64,000 bases of DNA. Source: Synechococcus sp. PROS-9-1 (lineage in GTDB: Bacteria > Cyanobacteriota > Cyanobacteriia > PCC-6307 > Cyanobiaceae). The notes beneath the pieces are model-generated. The model searched no databases and was not told the origin of the DNA. It worked only from the letters and a program-made list of their open reading frames with translations. Numbering within the stretch: the stretch's first letter is position 1; the number at the start of each line of letters is the position of its first letter. Below are positions 29,128-39,220 of the stretch, piece after piece. The DNA lies in NCBI RefSeq assembly GCF_014279775.1, contig NZ_CP047961.1, forward strand, positions 1,426,001 through 1,490,000, written 5' to 3'. Both the position numbers and the translations under genes were made by a program.

Positions 29128-29229
29128 CTGGAACGTCCATCAATTCTCTAATCCTGCCAACAATCGAGACAAGCATCAGCATGCCGCCAAACAAGGCAGC
29201 AAACTATTGCTCTACCACCCTCTGTGAGC

Positions 29230-29556
29230 ATGATTCGACTCCTCTCATCAATCCTGCTTGCCGTGATGCTCTTGTGGCCGTCAACAGCACTTGCCGTTGA
29301 GTCTGGAGCCTCGTTATTTCAAAACAATTGCGCGAGCTGCCACCCCAATGGCGAAAACATTATTCGTCGAGGCCGCACACTGAAGATCAAAGCTTTGACA
29401 AAGCGTGGACTCGATAGCAGTGAGGCCATCGCGCAAGTCGCCCGAGCAGGAATCGGACAAATGAGTGGTTACGCCGATGCCCTTGGTGAGGGAGGGGATG
29501 TGATTGTGGCCGAATGGGTTTGGCAACAAGCTCAAAATGCCTGGACCCAGGGATAA
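29230..29556 (+). CDS. c6-type cytochrome, second copy
   Basis: A 108-residue precursor with signal peptide (LLSSILLAVMLLWPSTALAVE) and one haem site, NCASCHPNGEN. This is followed by a probable axial Met in IGQMSGYADAL and an aromatic C-terminus (WVWQQAQNAW). It differs from petJ in the loop around the axial ligand, consistent with a c6-like paralogue whose partner is unknown. ATG 29230 is chosen over GTG 29224. The 3' end overlaps the convergent YciI-like gene by 25 bases. Confidence 0.85.
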   Translation: MIRLLSSILLAVMLLWPSTALAVESGASLFQNNCASCHPNGENIIRRGRTLKIKALTKRGLDSSEAIAQVARAGIGQMSGYADALGEGGDVIVAEWVWQQAQNAWTQG

Positions 29557-29801
29557 ACATCCAACTGAGTCCAAATCCCTTCACGCCAATACACGTCTTG
29601 TTCAAGCAGAGCACAAACGCTTGCTTTACTGTCTGATTCAAAAATCGCAAACACGTGCGTGCTGCCTTCTGTAGGGCCCAGCGTGATTAATATTCCCTGT
29701 TCTTTGAGCTCACGCAGTCCAGCAAGATGCTCATCGCGAAAAGGCTCACGCTTTTGAAGTGCGCCATCACAATATGTTCCCCAAAGAACAAAACGTGCCA
29801 T
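29532..29801 (-). CDS. YciI-like protein
   Basis: An 89-residue ferredoxin-like alpha-beta protein of the YCII family: MARFVLWGTYC, REPFRDEHLAGLRELKEQG, and VYWREGIWTQLDVYPW. Members are small putative enzymes or dimeric binding proteins. The expected His (DEHL) and other conserved positions are present. ATG 29801 matches the family N-terminus, so the upstream in-frame part is not used. Confidence 0.82.
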   Translation of the reverse strand: MARFVLWGTYCDGALQKREPFRDEHLAGLRELKEQGILITLGPTEGSTHVFAIFESDSKASVCALLEQDVYWREGIWTQLDVYPWVQAF

Positions 29802-29953
29802 TGGTCCATCCCTCTTTAAGTATTTTGTTAGCGATAGAATGGCATCTTTTAGGTGCACAAACTACTTGTATTCATTGAATCGTTATTGACGATTTCCTTA
29901 AGGAGCCTTCGATTCGATCCCGTTGCAACAACAGCATCTATCCGCTAGCCAGA

Positions 29954-30760
29954 TCATCCAGCAGCCTCCCTCAGTTGCCGGCAAAACTCTCCCGCTTCTA
30001 GTGCAGCATTCCCTGGCGATGCAGCAGCAATTCGTTTAACCAAAGCACTGCCAACAATTGCACCATCAGCCCCCCACTGTTTCACTTGCAAAACTTGTTC
30101 AGGACCAGAAATCCCAAACCCAACAGCCACCGGACCGCTGTTACAGGCCTTTAAATCGCTGACCAAAGTCGCTACTCGATCCTGGAGCTTGACGCGCTCT
30201 CCGGTCACACCGGTCACACTCACCAAATACGTGAACCCACGACTGGATTGAGCAATCCTCTTCATGCGATTTTGTGGTGTTGTTGGTGCAACGAGTAAGA
30301 CCAAATCCAATCCAAACCTTGCAGCCAAAGGCGACAATCTCTCTGCTTCCTCTAAAGGAAGATCAGGCACCACTAAGCCTGCAGCACCAGCAGCAGCAGC
30401 TTCCTTAAAGAAGCGCTCCGGTCCTCGATTGAGGAGCGGGTTGGTGTATGTAAACAGAATCACAGGCATGCTGAGCTGATCTTTCAAGCCAGCCAACATC
30501 TCGATCACTTTCGCTGGCGTGGTCTTTTGCGCCAAGGCCCGAAAGGCAGCAGCCTGAATCACAGGCCCATCAGCCAATGGATCCGTGTAGGGGATGCCAA
30601 GCTCCACAATGTCAGCGCCATTGGCTTGAAGGCTCAGGAGCACTTCAGCGGTTGCACTTAGATCTGGATCCCCTGCCATCAGAAATGGCATCAATGCCAT
30701 GCGTTGTTCCTGAGCCGTTCGGGAGAAAACCGCTTCAATCCTGGAAAGTTGTTCCGTCAC
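29954..30760 (-). CDS. trpA: tryptophan synthase alpha subunit
   Basis: Cleaves indole-3-glycerol phosphate to indole, which is channelled to TrpB. It is 268 residues, standard length. Diagnostic segments are [35 protein letters not shown] with the catalytic acidic residues, [11 protein letters not shown], and [11 protein letters not shown] with the phosphate-binding loop. It is the last gene of the ndhL-DUF3007-trpA operon, 28 bases after the DUF3007 gene. Confidence 0.97.
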   Translation of the reverse strand: MTEQLSRIEAVFSRTAQEQRMALMPFLMAGDPDLSATAEVLLSLQANGADIVELGIPYTDPLADGPVIQAAAFRALAQKTTPAKVIEMLAGLKDQLSMPVILFTYTNPLLNRGPERFFKEAAAAGAAGLVVPDLPLEEAERLSPLAARFGLDLVLLVAPTTPQNRMKRIAQSSRGFTYLVSVTGVTGERVKLQDRVATLVSDLKACNSGPVAVGFGISGPEQVLQVKQWGADGAIVGSALVKRIAAASPGNAALEAGEFCRQLREAAG

Positions 30761-30788
30761 AGAAAGCAGAGGGTCTGATTAACGGAGC

Positions 30789-31136
30789 CTACGGTTCTGT
30801 GGTCTGTTCCGATTCAGACTCATCCAAATTGAGAGAGGCGAGCAGGGCTTGCTGCTCATCCGGACTTAAAGCATCAAAACGAGCCTGAAGCTGATCGGTT
30901 GTGAGTTGGTCGTACTCCTTTCTATAGCGGCGTCGCTGCTGCATGTACGTCATCTGCCCCGTCACCACCCTGAACAGGTAGGAGCCTGTCCAGCCCACGA
31001 CAATTACCACCAACACGGCCTCAGCAGCGATTCCCGCTGAAAACCCCTCAAATCCTGCGGCCTTAAACAGCCAAAAACCAACACCCCCAGCGAGTAAAAG
31101 ACCTAGACCAAGCTTGAGAACACCGGCACGCGTCAA
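30789..31136 (-). CDS. DUF3007-family membrane protein
   Basis: A 115-residue protein with two membrane helices (about residues 6-25 and 35-55). A GQMTYMQQRRRYRKEYDQL segment follows, and the acidic tail is typical of DUF3007. The family is restricted mainly to cyanobacteria. It lies between ndhL (3-base spacing) and trpA. The association with ndhL suggests a role with the NDH-1 complex or thylakoid, but this is inference. Confidence 0.85.
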   Translation of the reverse strand: MTRAGVLKLGLGLLLAGGVGFWLFKAAGFEGFSAGIAAEAVLVVIVVGWTGSYLFRVVTGQMTYMQQRRRYRKEYDQLTTDQLQARFDALSPDEQQALLASLNLDESESEQTTEP

Positions 31137-31139
31137 GGA

Positions 31140-31391
31140 CTAAACCTCCCCTTGACCGCTGAGGCGGAGATTAAGGAATGGTGCGAACACAATCATTCCT
31201 GGGAAGAAGAAGAAAACCAGCCCATACACAGAGAAGCGCTCAATTTTCCCCATGACGTGCCAACGCCAATTCATCCAAAAGAAGAGTGCGAGTGGCATGA
31301 CTACTAAGTAGAGGCCACCCAAAGCGGCATAGCCACCGATTACAAGCAGCGTGTCTAAGGAGACCGAAGACAGGAGATTCTCGATGGACAC
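31140..31391 (-). CDS. ndhL: NAD(P)H-quinone oxidoreductase subunit L
   Basis: Small membrane subunit specific to photosynthetic NDH-1, needed for cyclic electron flow and CO2 uptake. The 83-residue protein has three hydrophobic stretches and the conserved [21 protein letters not shown] segment, where the Trp and Arg positions are typical. It starts with GTG. First gene of the operon with DUF3007 and trpA. Confidence 0.93.
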   Translation of the reverse strand: MSIENLLSSVSLDTLLVIGGYAALGGLYLVVMPLALFFWMNWRWHVMGKIERFSVYGLVFFFFPGMIVFAPFLNLRLSGQGEV

Positions 31392-31445
31392 AGAAGACGA
31401 CCTGGTTGGGGTGAATCTAAGATGTCGGAGCGAGCCATGGCACGC

Positions 31446-31531
31446 GGGGGCGTGGCGGAATCGGTAGACGCACGCGACTTAAAATCGTTTGGGCAGAAAT
31501 GTCTGTGGGGGTTCAAGTCCCCCCGCCCCCA
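31446..31531 (+). tRNA. trnL-UAA: tRNA-Leu(UAA), without intron
   Basis: The acceptor stem pairs GGGGGCG (31446-31452) with CGCCCCC (31524-31530), with discriminator A at 31531. The T-arm is GGGGG-TTCAAGT-CCCCC. The anticodon loop CTTAAAA (31478-31484) holds anticodon TAA at 31480-31482, and there is a long type II variable arm. The 3' CCA is not encoded. The gene is continuous at the anticodon, where many cyanobacteria have a group I intron. Confidence 0.93.
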
Positions 31532-31665
31532 TCAGTCAAGACGTGGTCTAAACAGATCACAAATTCCAGAAATACGAGCTGAAAACAGAAGGGGGCCTGA
31601 TATCCCAGATTCAATTCAATGTGTCTTCGAGGTGCTTAAGAGGTGTTGAACTTGATGCAGATTCC

Positions 31666-32748
31666 CTAAGCCCGATCCATCAAGTCAACAGACCAAGCCA
31701 AAGACTCACCGGCATGAAACAAAACAGGCGCTTCTCCTGAGTCCAATTCTTCTAAACCGCCTGGAGGAAGAGTGAGCTGCTGGGGCACGATCTGCGTCTG
31801 ACGCACCAACGCAATGGTGTCAGTGTTTAAGGGCAAACCGTAGAAGCGCGGACCAAATTCACTTGCAAAAGCCTCCAAGCGATCCAGAGCACCCTCCTGT
31901 TCGAACACAGCGGCATAGCTCTCAATGGCGTGCATGGCGTTGAAAATCCCGGCACAACCGCAAGCAGACTCTTTACCCGAGCGGAGATGGGGGGCTGAAT
32001 CCGTCCCGAGGAAGAAGCAAGGAAGGCCGCTCGTCGCCGCCTTCACCAAAGCGCGACGGTGACATTCTCTCTTGACTACAGGAAGACAGTAAAAATCGCT
32101 TTTCAAGCCACCCACAAACATCGCATTGCGGTTGAGATGGAGGTGATGGGGCGTAATTGTGGCCGCCAAACGTTGGTCTCCATTGGCCACGTAATCCACA
32201 GCTTGCTCTGTGGTGATGTGCTCTAAAACAATCCGCAATCCAGGGTGACGCTCACGCAAAGGGATGAGATGGCGTTCGATAAAAACCGCCTCCCGATCAA
32301 ACACATCCACGTCTGGATCGGTGACTTCTCCATGGATCAGCAAGGGCATATCGATCGCCTCCATCCTTTCCAGCAAAGGCGCAATCAAAACCAGATCGCT
32401 CACACCATCCGCTGAATTGGTTGTTGCATTGGCTGGATAGAGCTTCGCTGCTGCAAACACCCCCTCAACAAAACCTCTCTCCAACTCATTTGGATCAAGG
32501 TCATCCGTCAGATACGCAGTCATCAACGGTGTAAAAACCAAGCCCTCGCTCAGCGCGTCCTCGATCCTCTTGCGATACCTTCGAGCCGCTCCAACGGTGG
32601 TAATAGGGGGGCGAAGATTCGGCATCACAACCGCTCTTCCAAACACTCTGGCCGTTGCAAACAGCACCGCTTCCAACATGGGTCCATCTCGGAGATGGAC
32701 ATGCCAGTCATCCGGACGACGCATGACCAGACGATCCGCGAAGCTCAT
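31666..32748 (-). CDS. pyrC: dihydroorotase
   Basis: Closes carbamoyl aspartate to dihydroorotate in pyrimidine synthesis. The 360-residue class II enzyme has the first zinc motif [13 protein letters not shown], the carbamylated Lys segment [15 protein letters not shown], the His segments LIHGE and LEHITT, and the catalytic Asp in FLGTDSAPH. The ATG follows the bicA stop codon immediately (TAG-ATG), so the two are almost surely cotranscribed. Confidence 0.96.
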   Translation of the reverse strand: MSFADRLVMRRPDDWHVHLRDGPMLEAVLFATARVFGRAVVMPNLRPPITTVGAARRYRKRIEDALSEGLVFTPLMTAYLTDDLDPNELERGFVEGVFAAAKLYPANATTNSADGVSDLVLIAPLLERMEAIDMPLLIHGEVTDPDVDVFDREAVFIERHLIPLRERHPGLRIVLEHITTEQAVDYVANGDQRLAATITPHHLHLNRNAMFVGGLKSDFYCLPVVKRECHRRALVKAATSGLPCFFLGTDSAPHLRSGKESACGCAGIFNAMHAIESYAAVFEQEGALDRLEAFASEFGPRFYGLPLNTDTIALVRQTQIVPQQLTLPPGGLEELDSGEAPVLFHAGESLAWSVDLMDRA

Positions 32749-34425
32749 CTAAGAAGATATCTCCTGAAGCGCAGGCAATTGATTCACTGCATTCAGCAAC
32801 ACCTCATAGCGATTTGCGCTGACATGATTCTCAGGAAGAAGGGCTAGCAACTTAAGTTTCTCCAAACGCTTACGAGTTGCGCCTGGCAAGACCACCACAT
32901 AAACCGAACGTCCCACCTCGACAGCCTCCTTAATCGCATTCTCAAGCGCTAGTGAGGCAGTCACTCCAAGGTGAGAGACTTCGCTGAGATCAAACAAAAC
33001 AGCTTCACAGGCATCAATCGCGTTGTGCTCACGATTGATGGTTTTAGCAACACCAAAAATCATTGGACCGGTGAGCTGAAAGAGCAACAATCGCCCAGAA
33101 GCTCGATCGAGCAGTGCTTGTTCTACAAGCGGAAGAGTCACATCATCATCGGTCGTACTAATCGTCTTCACGCCCTTGGACTGAAGGGCCGTCATGCGTT
33201 CAATCGTTAAAACATTGGCAACAAAAACTCCAATAAAGACCGCCCAAATCAGATCAACAAGAACCGTGAGTCCAATCACTCCATAGGTGATGCATGCCGC
33301 CTTCATCGATAGATGATGAGCACGCATTAAAAAACTCCAGTCGATAATGTCAAATCCAACCTTGAGAGCAATACCTGCAAGCACAGCTAAGGGAATGCGC
33401 GAAGCCAAAGGTGCTGCCACCAAAATGACAAGCATCAAGATGATCGCTCTAACAATTCCTGAAAGAGCAGAACGGCCACCTGCCTGAATATTGACAACCG
33501 TTCCCATCGTGGCGCCGGCGCCTGGCAAGCCACCAAACAAACCAGACACCAAATTCCCCAAGCCCTGTCCTATTAATTCTTTATTAGAATTGTGTTCCGT
33601 CCTCGTCAGACTGTCTGCCACAACAGAAGTAAGCAGGGCATCAATGCAACCGAGCATGCCCAACACAGCTCCGTTCACCACCATTAATCGAAGCAAATCC
33701 GGGGTGATTGCTGAAAAGGTAGGGGGCTGAAAACTAGGGAAATCAGCTGAAAACTCTGGAATTCGGCTCAATCCCGCATTCGCAAATACTGTAAGTGAAA
33801 GGATTGTTCCCACAACAAGAGCGAGAAGTTGGGGAGGGCAAAAACGCTTCCAGTTTTCAGGGGTAAACCAAAGGATTAGCAAGGTAATCAGAGCTAATAA
33901 AAACTCCAGTGGTTGTGCGCCCGAAATCAATTGAGGAAGACTGGTTAGCGTCCCGATCACACCACCAGTTGGACTGCTCTGTCCCAAAAATGGGGCCAAC
34001 TGAAGAATGACCAGAATCACACCAATGCCAGACATAAAGCCTGAAATCACGGTGTAAGGCATCATCGTGATGTATCTGCCTAATCGACACAGCCCAAACA
34101 GGATTTGGAAAAGGCCTGCGAGCATTACCACCATGAAAGCCAGAGCCAACGCTGTCGCTCGGTCTGGGATTTGGCTGGTGAAATTGAGAATCACCGCAGT
34201 GAACACCACCGTCATCGGACCAGTGGGCTCAGAGATCAGCGTGGATGTCCCGCCAAACAGTGCCGCCACCAGGCCAATAATCACAGCACCCCACAGCCCT
34301 GCTGCCGCACCAGCACCAGAAGCCACTCCAAAAGCCAGCGCCATTGGAAGTGCAACCACAGCTGCGGTTAGCCCACCAAAGGCATCACCCCGGATGTTGC
34401 GGGTGCTGATGTGATTCAGGAGCAC
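32749..34425 (-). CDS. bicA: SulP-family sodium-dependent bicarbonate transporter BicA
   Basis: Plasma-membrane Na+-dependent HCO3- importer feeding the carboxysome. The 558-residue protein has a transmembrane domain (about residues 10-400) and a C-terminal STAS domain (about 430-550, with LFQLTGPMIFGVAKTI and VLFDLSEVSHLGVTA). From memory it closely resembles the characterised BicA of Synechococcus PCC 7002, including IRGDAFGGLTAAVVALPMA, LISEPTGPMTVV and LGCIDALLTSVVADSLT. It starts with GTG. It is divergent from the cation antiporter and directly followed by pyrC. Other SulP anions cannot be excluded by sequence alone. Confidence 0.9.
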   Translation of the reverse strand: MLLNHISTRNIRGDAFGGLTAAVVALPMALAFGVASGAGAAAGLWGAVIIGLVAALFGGTSTLISEPTGPMTVVFTAVILNFTSQIPDRATALALAFMVVMLAGLFQILFGLCRLGRYITMMPYTVISGFMSGIGVILVILQLAPFLGQSSPTGGVIGTLTSLPQLISGAQPLEFLLALITLLILWFTPENWKRFCPPQLLALVVGTILSLTVFANAGLSRIPEFSADFPSFQPPTFSAITPDLLRLMVVNGAVLGMLGCIDALLTSVVADSLTRTEHNSNKELIGQGLGNLVSGLFGGLPGAGATMGTVVNIQAGGRSALSGIVRAIILMLVILVAAPLASRIPLAVLAGIALKVGFDIIDWSFLMRAHHLSMKAACITYGVIGLTVLVDLIWAVFIGVFVANVLTIERMTALQSKGVKTISTTDDDVTLPLVEQALLDRASGRLLLFQLTGPMIFGVAKTINREHNAIDACEAVLFDLSEVSHLGVTASLALENAIKEAVEVGRSVYVVVLPGATRKRLEKLKLLALLPENHVSANRYEVLLNAVNQLPALQEISS

Positions 34426-34522
34426 CAGAGTCTCGTCCTTGAAGTTGAATGATGCTAAGCCTCTTCACAGAGAAGTCCGTTGAGGCTGGCAAGGAAAATG
34501 GTCTCTAAACAGCACGGAGTCG

Positions 34523-35620
34523 ATGCCTGACTTTCTGATCTCTACCCTCGAACTCTTGGTGGGAATCGGACTCCTCTTTGGAGGTGGAGAGTTATTCGTA
34601 GAAGGTGCGGTAATTCTCGCCGTCATCCTCGGCGTCCCTCAGCTGGTGATTGGCCTGACAGTGGTTTCGCTTGGCACCAGCGCGCCAGAATTTTTTGTAA
34701 GCATCAGTTCGGTGTTGAAAGGGGCTGATGCGCTCGCCGTCAGCAACGTGGTGGGAAGCAACATTTTCAATGTGTTGGTCGTGCTCGGCTGCAGCGCCCT
34801 CGTTCTTCCCCTGAGAGTGGAAAGCCGCTTAGTGAGAAGGGATGTCCCCCTTCTGCTCGCCGTGTCGGCTGCTGCTTGGGGGATGGCATCTGCGGGACGC
34901 GTGACCTGGCAATCAGGTGTTGCTCTGTTGCTGGCTCTTGTCATCAACACCGTCTGGGAAATCCGAACCGCACGGGAGGAACCAGAGGAGATGGAGCCTG
35001 CCGAACCAGAGATCGACTTGGGAACCGCCAAACAGGGCTGGATCAAAGCAACGATTCGACTGTTGGTTGGCATCGTTGTTCTTGGCTTCGGCGCCCAACT
35101 TCTTGTTAAAGGAGCCAGCGCCGTTGCCTTAAACCTCGGTGTGAGTGAGGCAGTGATCGGACTCACGATTGTTTCGGCTGGCACCTCCATGCCTGAGTTA
35201 ATTACCTCGCTGGTCGCCGCATTGCGAGGGAGAACCGATCTCGCCATCGGCAACGTTGTGGGTAGCTGTCTCTTAAATCTTCTTCTCGTCCTTGCTGGGG
35301 GTGCCTTGGCGGCAGGAGCAAGAGGTCTGAATGTCACGCCGGATTTAATCCATGACGACATGCCTGTGATGATTCTGACCAGCCTGGCTTGCCTGCCAAT
35401 CTTCTGGACCAAAGGTCGAATCAGCAGACTTGAGGGTGGCTTGCTGGTGGCTTTATACGTTCTGTACATCACTGACAACGTTCTTCCCCGCACTGGGCTG
35501 TCGTCTTGGTCAGACGAATTCCGTCTCATCATGGTTTGCGTTGTGCTGCCAGCCGTTGTTGTGCTCATCACGGTGCAAGCAGCTCGCTACTGGAGACAGC
35601 TCAAACGAAAGGGCGCATAA
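34523..35620 (+). CDS. sodium/calcium exchanger family protein
   Basis: A 365-residue cation antiporter of the CaCA superfamily (YrbG-like). It has two repeated halves of about five helices. Each carries the alpha-repeat: VSLGTSAPEFFVSISSVL with SNVVGSNIFNVL in the first half, and VSAGTSMPELITSLVAAL with GNVVGSCLLNLLL in the second. The central loop is acidic (EEPEEMEPAEPEIDLG). It probably extrudes Ca2+ or Na+. Its position divergent from bicA could link it to sodium balance for bicarbonate uptake, but that is inference. Confidence 0.88.
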   Translation: MPDFLISTLELLVGIGLLFGGGELFVEGAVILAVILGVPQLVIGLTVVSLGTSAPEFFVSISSVLKGADALAVSNVVGSNIFNVLVVLGCSALVLPLRVESRLVRRDVPLLLAVSAAAWGMASAGRVTWQSGVALLLALVINTVWEIRTAREEPEEMEPAEPEIDLGTAKQGWIKATIRLLVGIVVLGFGAQLLVKGASAVALNLGVSEAVIGLTIVSAGTSMPELITSLVAALRGRTDLAIGNVVGSCLLNLLLVLAGGALAAGARGLNVTPDLIHDDMPVMILTSLACLPIFWTKGRISRLEGGLLVALYVLYITDNVLPRTGLSSWSDEFRLIMVCVVLPAVVVLITVQAARYWRQLKRKGA

Positions 35621-35661
35621 AGCACAACAAGGACTTCTAGTTCTCTTGCTTAATGGAGGGA

Positions 35662-37023
35662 TCAGGCCATCGTCACAAACTCCTCTGAAACCGTGGGGTG
35701 CAAGGCCATCGTGCGATCGAAATCGGCCTTGGTCGCCCCCATCCCCACGGCGATAGCAGCCATCTGGATAATTTCTGCCGCATGCTCGCCAACCATGTGA
35801 CATCCGAGCACCTTCCCGCTGCTCACCTCCAAGACCAGCTTCAACAAGCAACGGGGACCGTGTTTAGGCAAAGCCTGAGCCATGGAGCGAAAACGCGCGC
35901 GATGAACCACAACCTGATCCGCACCGAGCTTGGCGATCGCCTCCTCCTCCGATAAGCCAACTGTGGCTAGCTCCGGCTGACTGAACACAGCACTTGCCAC
36001 CAAGTTGTGATTCACCTGCCGAGGAGTCCTTCCAAAAACACTATCTGCAAAGGCACGCCCCTCATCCACGGCGACGGGGGTCAAGCAAATGCGATCCGTC
36101 ACGTCTCCGACCGCAAAAACATGGGGAAGATTGGTGACTTGATCGGCATCAACTGGGATCCGATGCCCCTCGACCGCCACGCCAGCAGCTTCGAGACCCA
36201 GGCCTGAAAGAAATGGTTGACGCCCCGTCGCCAACAGGACCCCGCCACAGGGCAGACGATCCCCGCTCTTGGTCACGACAGTTAAATCGTTTGATTGACC
36301 CTCAATCGCAGCAAGGCCTTGTCCAAAGCGCAGGTCGATGCCCTTGTCCTGCATACCCTCCTGCACCACTCCTGAAAGTTCGCGATCAAACCCTCGCAAA
36401 AGCTGTTCGCCACGCACCAATTGGGTCACCCCAACACCAAGGCCTCGCAGGATGCCAGCAAATTCACAAGCAATGAATCCAGCTCCCACAACCACAACTT
36501 GGTCCGGAAAACGCTCCTGCAAAAACATGTCATCGCTGACCCAAGCAAGCTCAGCCCCTGGAACATTCGGCCGAAAAGGGCGCCCACCCACTGAAATCAT
36601 CACCCGCTTGGCCTGCAGCACCTGATCGATCTCGCCCTCGCGCGCCCTGGACACACCAATGCGATGAGGGTCAAGAAAACGCCCCCAACCTGTGATCAGC
36701 TCCACACCAGCTTTGGCTAAAAACTCGATGTGAAGTGCATTTAAGCGATCCACCTCATGCCGAACATTGCGCAAAAGCACAGACGTATCAAACGTTGCCC
36801 CCTCAACACTCACGCCATAACTGGACGCACCCTCGAGTTGTTCTGAAAGAAGAGAGCCGTACACAAGCAGCTTTTTCGGCACGCAACCACGAATCACGCA
36901 GGTACCGCCCACGCGATCTCCCTCCACAATCGCCACCTTGGCTCCATAACGGACAGCACGTTTGGCTGCAGCCAAACCTCCAGACCCAGCACCCAGGACC
37001 ACAAGATCAAAGCTTTGTTCCAT
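35662..37023 (-). CDS. gor: glutathione-disulfide reductase
   Basis: FAD enzyme that reduces glutathione disulfide with NADPH. It is 453 residues from ATG 37023. The FAD motif is VVLGAGSGGLAAAKRA, the redox-active disulfide is GGTCVIRGCVPKK, and NADPH binding is at VVVGAGFIACEFAGIL. AVGDVTDRICLTPVA binds FAD, and the C-terminal active-site His is in ALHPTVSEEF. The upstream in-frame stretch to 37092 lacks family similarity and was left out. Confidence 0.95.
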   Translation of the reverse strand: MEQSFDLVVLGAGSGGLAAAKRAVRYGAKVAIVEGDRVGGTCVIRGCVPKKLLVYGSLLSEQLEGASSYGVSVEGATFDTSVLLRNVRHEVDRLNALHIEFLAKAGVELITGWGRFLDPHRIGVSRAREGEIDQVLQAKRVMISVGGRPFRPNVPGAELAWVSDDMFLQERFPDQVVVVGAGFIACEFAGILRGLGVGVTQLVRGEQLLRGFDRELSGVVQEGMQDKGIDLRFGQGLAAIEGQSNDLTVVTKSGDRLPCGGVLLATGRQPFLSGLGLEAAGVAVEGHRIPVDADQVTNLPHVFAVGDVTDRICLTPVAVDEGRAFADSVFGRTPRQVNHNLVASAVFSQPELATVGLSEEEAIAKLGADQVVVHRARFRSMAQALPKHGPRCLLKLVLEVSSGKVLGCHMVGEHAAEIIQMAAIAVGMGATKADFDRTMALHPTVSEEFVTMA

Positions 37024-37142
37024 GGAGTTCACTGTTTTCTCACATCTTGCCCGCAGCCTTCGGTACACGAACACACCAACAAGCAGAGCCAAGTCAGCTC
37101 AGGAGTGATCAGCAAGTCAATTCACAACACAATCTCGGCATA

Positions 37143-37826
37143 GTGGATGAATGCAGCATTGAGATCTGCCCTCTGCATCTTCCTGAATACGCCCGAATAC
37201 CAGATCACACCAAAGGGTTCAAGCTTTTTGAGGTGGCCGTTGCTGAACTGCAACCCACACAGATGTGTGTGGGGATGGCTGAGGTATGGAACCGGCAACG
37301 CGATTTCCGTGAGGAAAGTCCCGAAGAACGACGTCGGTATCTCAATCGCAAGCCAGTTCCTTTGGTACGTAATCAGCTTGGACAGCTTTGGATGGTGGAT
37401 CGTCATCACCGCCTCCGAGCCTTGTTCGAAATGGTTCCAACGATCACGACGTATGGCTATGTGATCGACGAGCTAACGAGTAACACCAGGGAGGAGGCGC
37501 TCCAAGCCCTACACAACAAGGGGTGGCTCTACCTTCACGACGGCAGAGGCAATGGCCCATGGCCAGCGAAAGACCTTCCCGCCACATTGCTTGGCCTCCA
37601 GGATGATCCTTACCGCAGCCTGGTTTGGAAACTGAAGCAGGAGGGAGTGATCAAGCCACAGCCCTTAATTCCTTATCACGAGTTCCGTTGGGGGCTCTGG
37701 TTGCGAACTCGGCCCATGCCTCCGTTCAGCTCAAAACATTTGGATCCAGCTCTGCCTGCAGCGCGCAGACTGGCTCGCTCATCAGCTGCATCCCACCTAG
37801 CCGGATGGAAAGGCGTTGATGCCTAA
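37143..37826 (+). CDS. ParB-like nuclease-domain protein
   Basis: About 227 residues from GTG 37143; the frame is open much farther upstream, so the start is uncertain. It resembles the putative ParB-like nuclease family (ParBc_2 type): [46 protein letters not shown], then [15 protein letters not shown]. In this fold the DxHHR segment is the conserved core. There is no ParA partner and no DNA-binding domain of chromosomal ParB, so a partition role is unlikely. It is convergent with dnaA, with a 4-base overlap. Confidence 0.7.
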   Translation: MDECSIEICPLHLPEYARIPDHTKGFKLFEVAVAELQPTQMCVGMAEVWNRQRDFREESPEERRRYLNRKPVPLVRNQLGQLWMVDRHHRLRALFEMVPTITTYGYVIDELTSNTREEALQALHNKGWLYLHDGRGNGPWPAKDLPATLLGLQDDPYRSLVWKLKQEGVIKPQPLIPYHEFRWGLWLRTRPMPPFSSKHLDPALPAARRLARSSAASHLAGWKGVDA

Positions 37827-39220
37827 CGCCGACGGCGAGAGTCAATTTGCAACAGATCCTTCACCCTTTGAACCTGACTAGCGAGTTGAGGGTCTGTCGC
37901 CAACTTCTTTTCCACTTGTTCAATGGCATAAATCACAGTGGTGTGATCCTTACCTCCAAAGGTGTCGCCGATTCTCGGCAAGCTCAAATCTGTGCCTTTC
38001 CGCATCAAGAACATCCCCACCTGACGCGCCTGACTCACCGCCCGACGCCGGCTGCTGCTTCGCATATCATCCGCCGTGACGTCGAACACCTCAGAGACCT
38101 TTTCAATCACTTGCTGCGGTGTGACGTCAACACCCTGGCCGCTGGGATCGAGCATCGGCGCCACCGATTCAACGGTCATTGGGATTCCTGTGATCGAGGA
38201 AAACGCAACAGCCCGAGTAAGCGCTCCCTCTAGCTCGCGAATGTTGGAGGTGAAGCGGCCAGAAATGTATTGGATTAGATCCCGAGGGAGAGCAACGCGT
38301 TCTTGCTCAGCTTTTTTCTGAAGAATCGCCATTCGAGTTTCCAGATCAGGGGCCTGGATATCCGCGATTAATCCCATCGAGAAGCGAGAGATTAAGCGCT
38401 CCTGAAGCCGAGGGATTTGGCTGGGTGGCCTATCACTCGCTATCACGATCTGTCGCCCTGCATCGTGCAAAGCGTTGAAGGTATGAAAAAACTCTTCCTG
38501 GGTGTATTCCTTCCCTTCGATGAATTGAATGTCATCAATCAAGATGAGATCCGCAGCCCGATAACGGTCTCTAAAAGCCTGCATGCCGTCCTTACGAATG
38601 GCAGTGATCAGATCATTGGTAAACGTTTCAGTCGACACATAAAACACGCGCGCTTCAGGATCAATCTCCAGGCGGTAGTGCCCGATCGCCTGCATGAGAT
38701 GGGTTTTCCCTAGGCCCACTCCTCCACAGATGAAAAGCGGATTGAATTCACGACCTGGGGCCTCGGCTACTGCCAAAGCAGCCGCATGCGCCATCCGGCT
38801 ATTAGGTCCCACCACAAAACGATTGAACACATAGCGCATGTTCAAGCCGGGGAGCCGCCGAGGAGCACTGCTCGACGGGGCAGCCAATGCAGCCCCCGTT
38901 GAGGCCAACGCCTGCTGGCTGGAAGGCGACACCCGCACCTCGGGAGCCGACCCAGCCGCCGGCTCTTCATCGTCTTGAGCGAGCACGATCACCTCGATCG
39001 GATGACCAGTGATCTCCTGCGCCACTTCAGCAATGGTGCTGACGTAGTTCTTGCGCAGCCAATTGCTGGCGAATCGATTGGGAGCCTGCAGGGTGAGCCT
39101 TCGATCCTGGAAGGAGCTACACCGCGCAGGACGAATCCACGTTTCAAAGGTGGGCTTGCTGAGGTTGCTCTGAAGAGCGTGCTGCACCTTGTTCCAGAGC
39201 TCACTGCCCGTCAGCACCAC
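37823..39220 (-). CDS. dnaA: chromosomal replication initiator protein DnaA
   Basis: Binds DnaA boxes and opens the origin. The 465-residue protein has the N-terminal helicase-interaction domain ([25 protein letters not shown]), a variable linker, the AAA+ domain ([47 protein letters not shown]), and the C-terminal DNA-binding domain ([26 protein letters not shown]). No dnaN neighbour and no cluster of DnaA boxes was seen, so the gene is probably not at oriC, as is common in cyanobacteria. Confidence 0.97.
   Translation of the reverse strand: MVLTGSELWNKVQHALQSNLSKPTFETWIRPARCSSFQDRRLTLQAPNRFASNWLRKNYVSTIAEVAQEITGHPIEVIVLAQDDEEPAAGSAPEVRVSPSSQQALASTGAALAAPSSSAPRRLPGLNMRYVFNRFVVGPNSRMAHAAALAVAEAPGREFNPLFICGGVGLGKTHLMQAIGHYRLEIDPEARVFYVSTETFTNDLITAIRKDGMQAFRDRYRAADLILIDDIQFIEGKEYTQEEFFHTFNALHDAGRQIVIASDRPPSQIPRLQERLISRFSMGLIADIQAPDLETRMAILQKKAEQERVALPRDLIQYISGRFTSNIRELEGALTRAVAFSSITGIPMTVESVAPMLDPSGQGVDVTPQQVIEKVSEVFDVTADDMRSSSRRRAVSQARQVGMFLMRKGTDLSLPRIGDTFGGKDHTTVIYAIEQVEKKLATDPQLASQVQRVKDLLQIDSRRRR

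Noticed and set aside
31422-31649. 75-residue frame over the tRNA-Leu gene
   Set aside because: It is the tRNA sequence read as protein; a common artefact over bacterial tRNA-Leu genes.
34639-35571. 310-residue minus-strand open frame
   Set aside because: It lies wholly opposite the cation antiporter gene and is low-complexity (Arg/Thr/Ser/Pro-rich), as expected from reading an antiporter gene backwards.
36735-37142. Upstream extension of the ParB-like frame
   Set aside because: It is antisense to gor and has no similarity to ParB-like proteins; His/Gln/Pro-rich shadow sequence.
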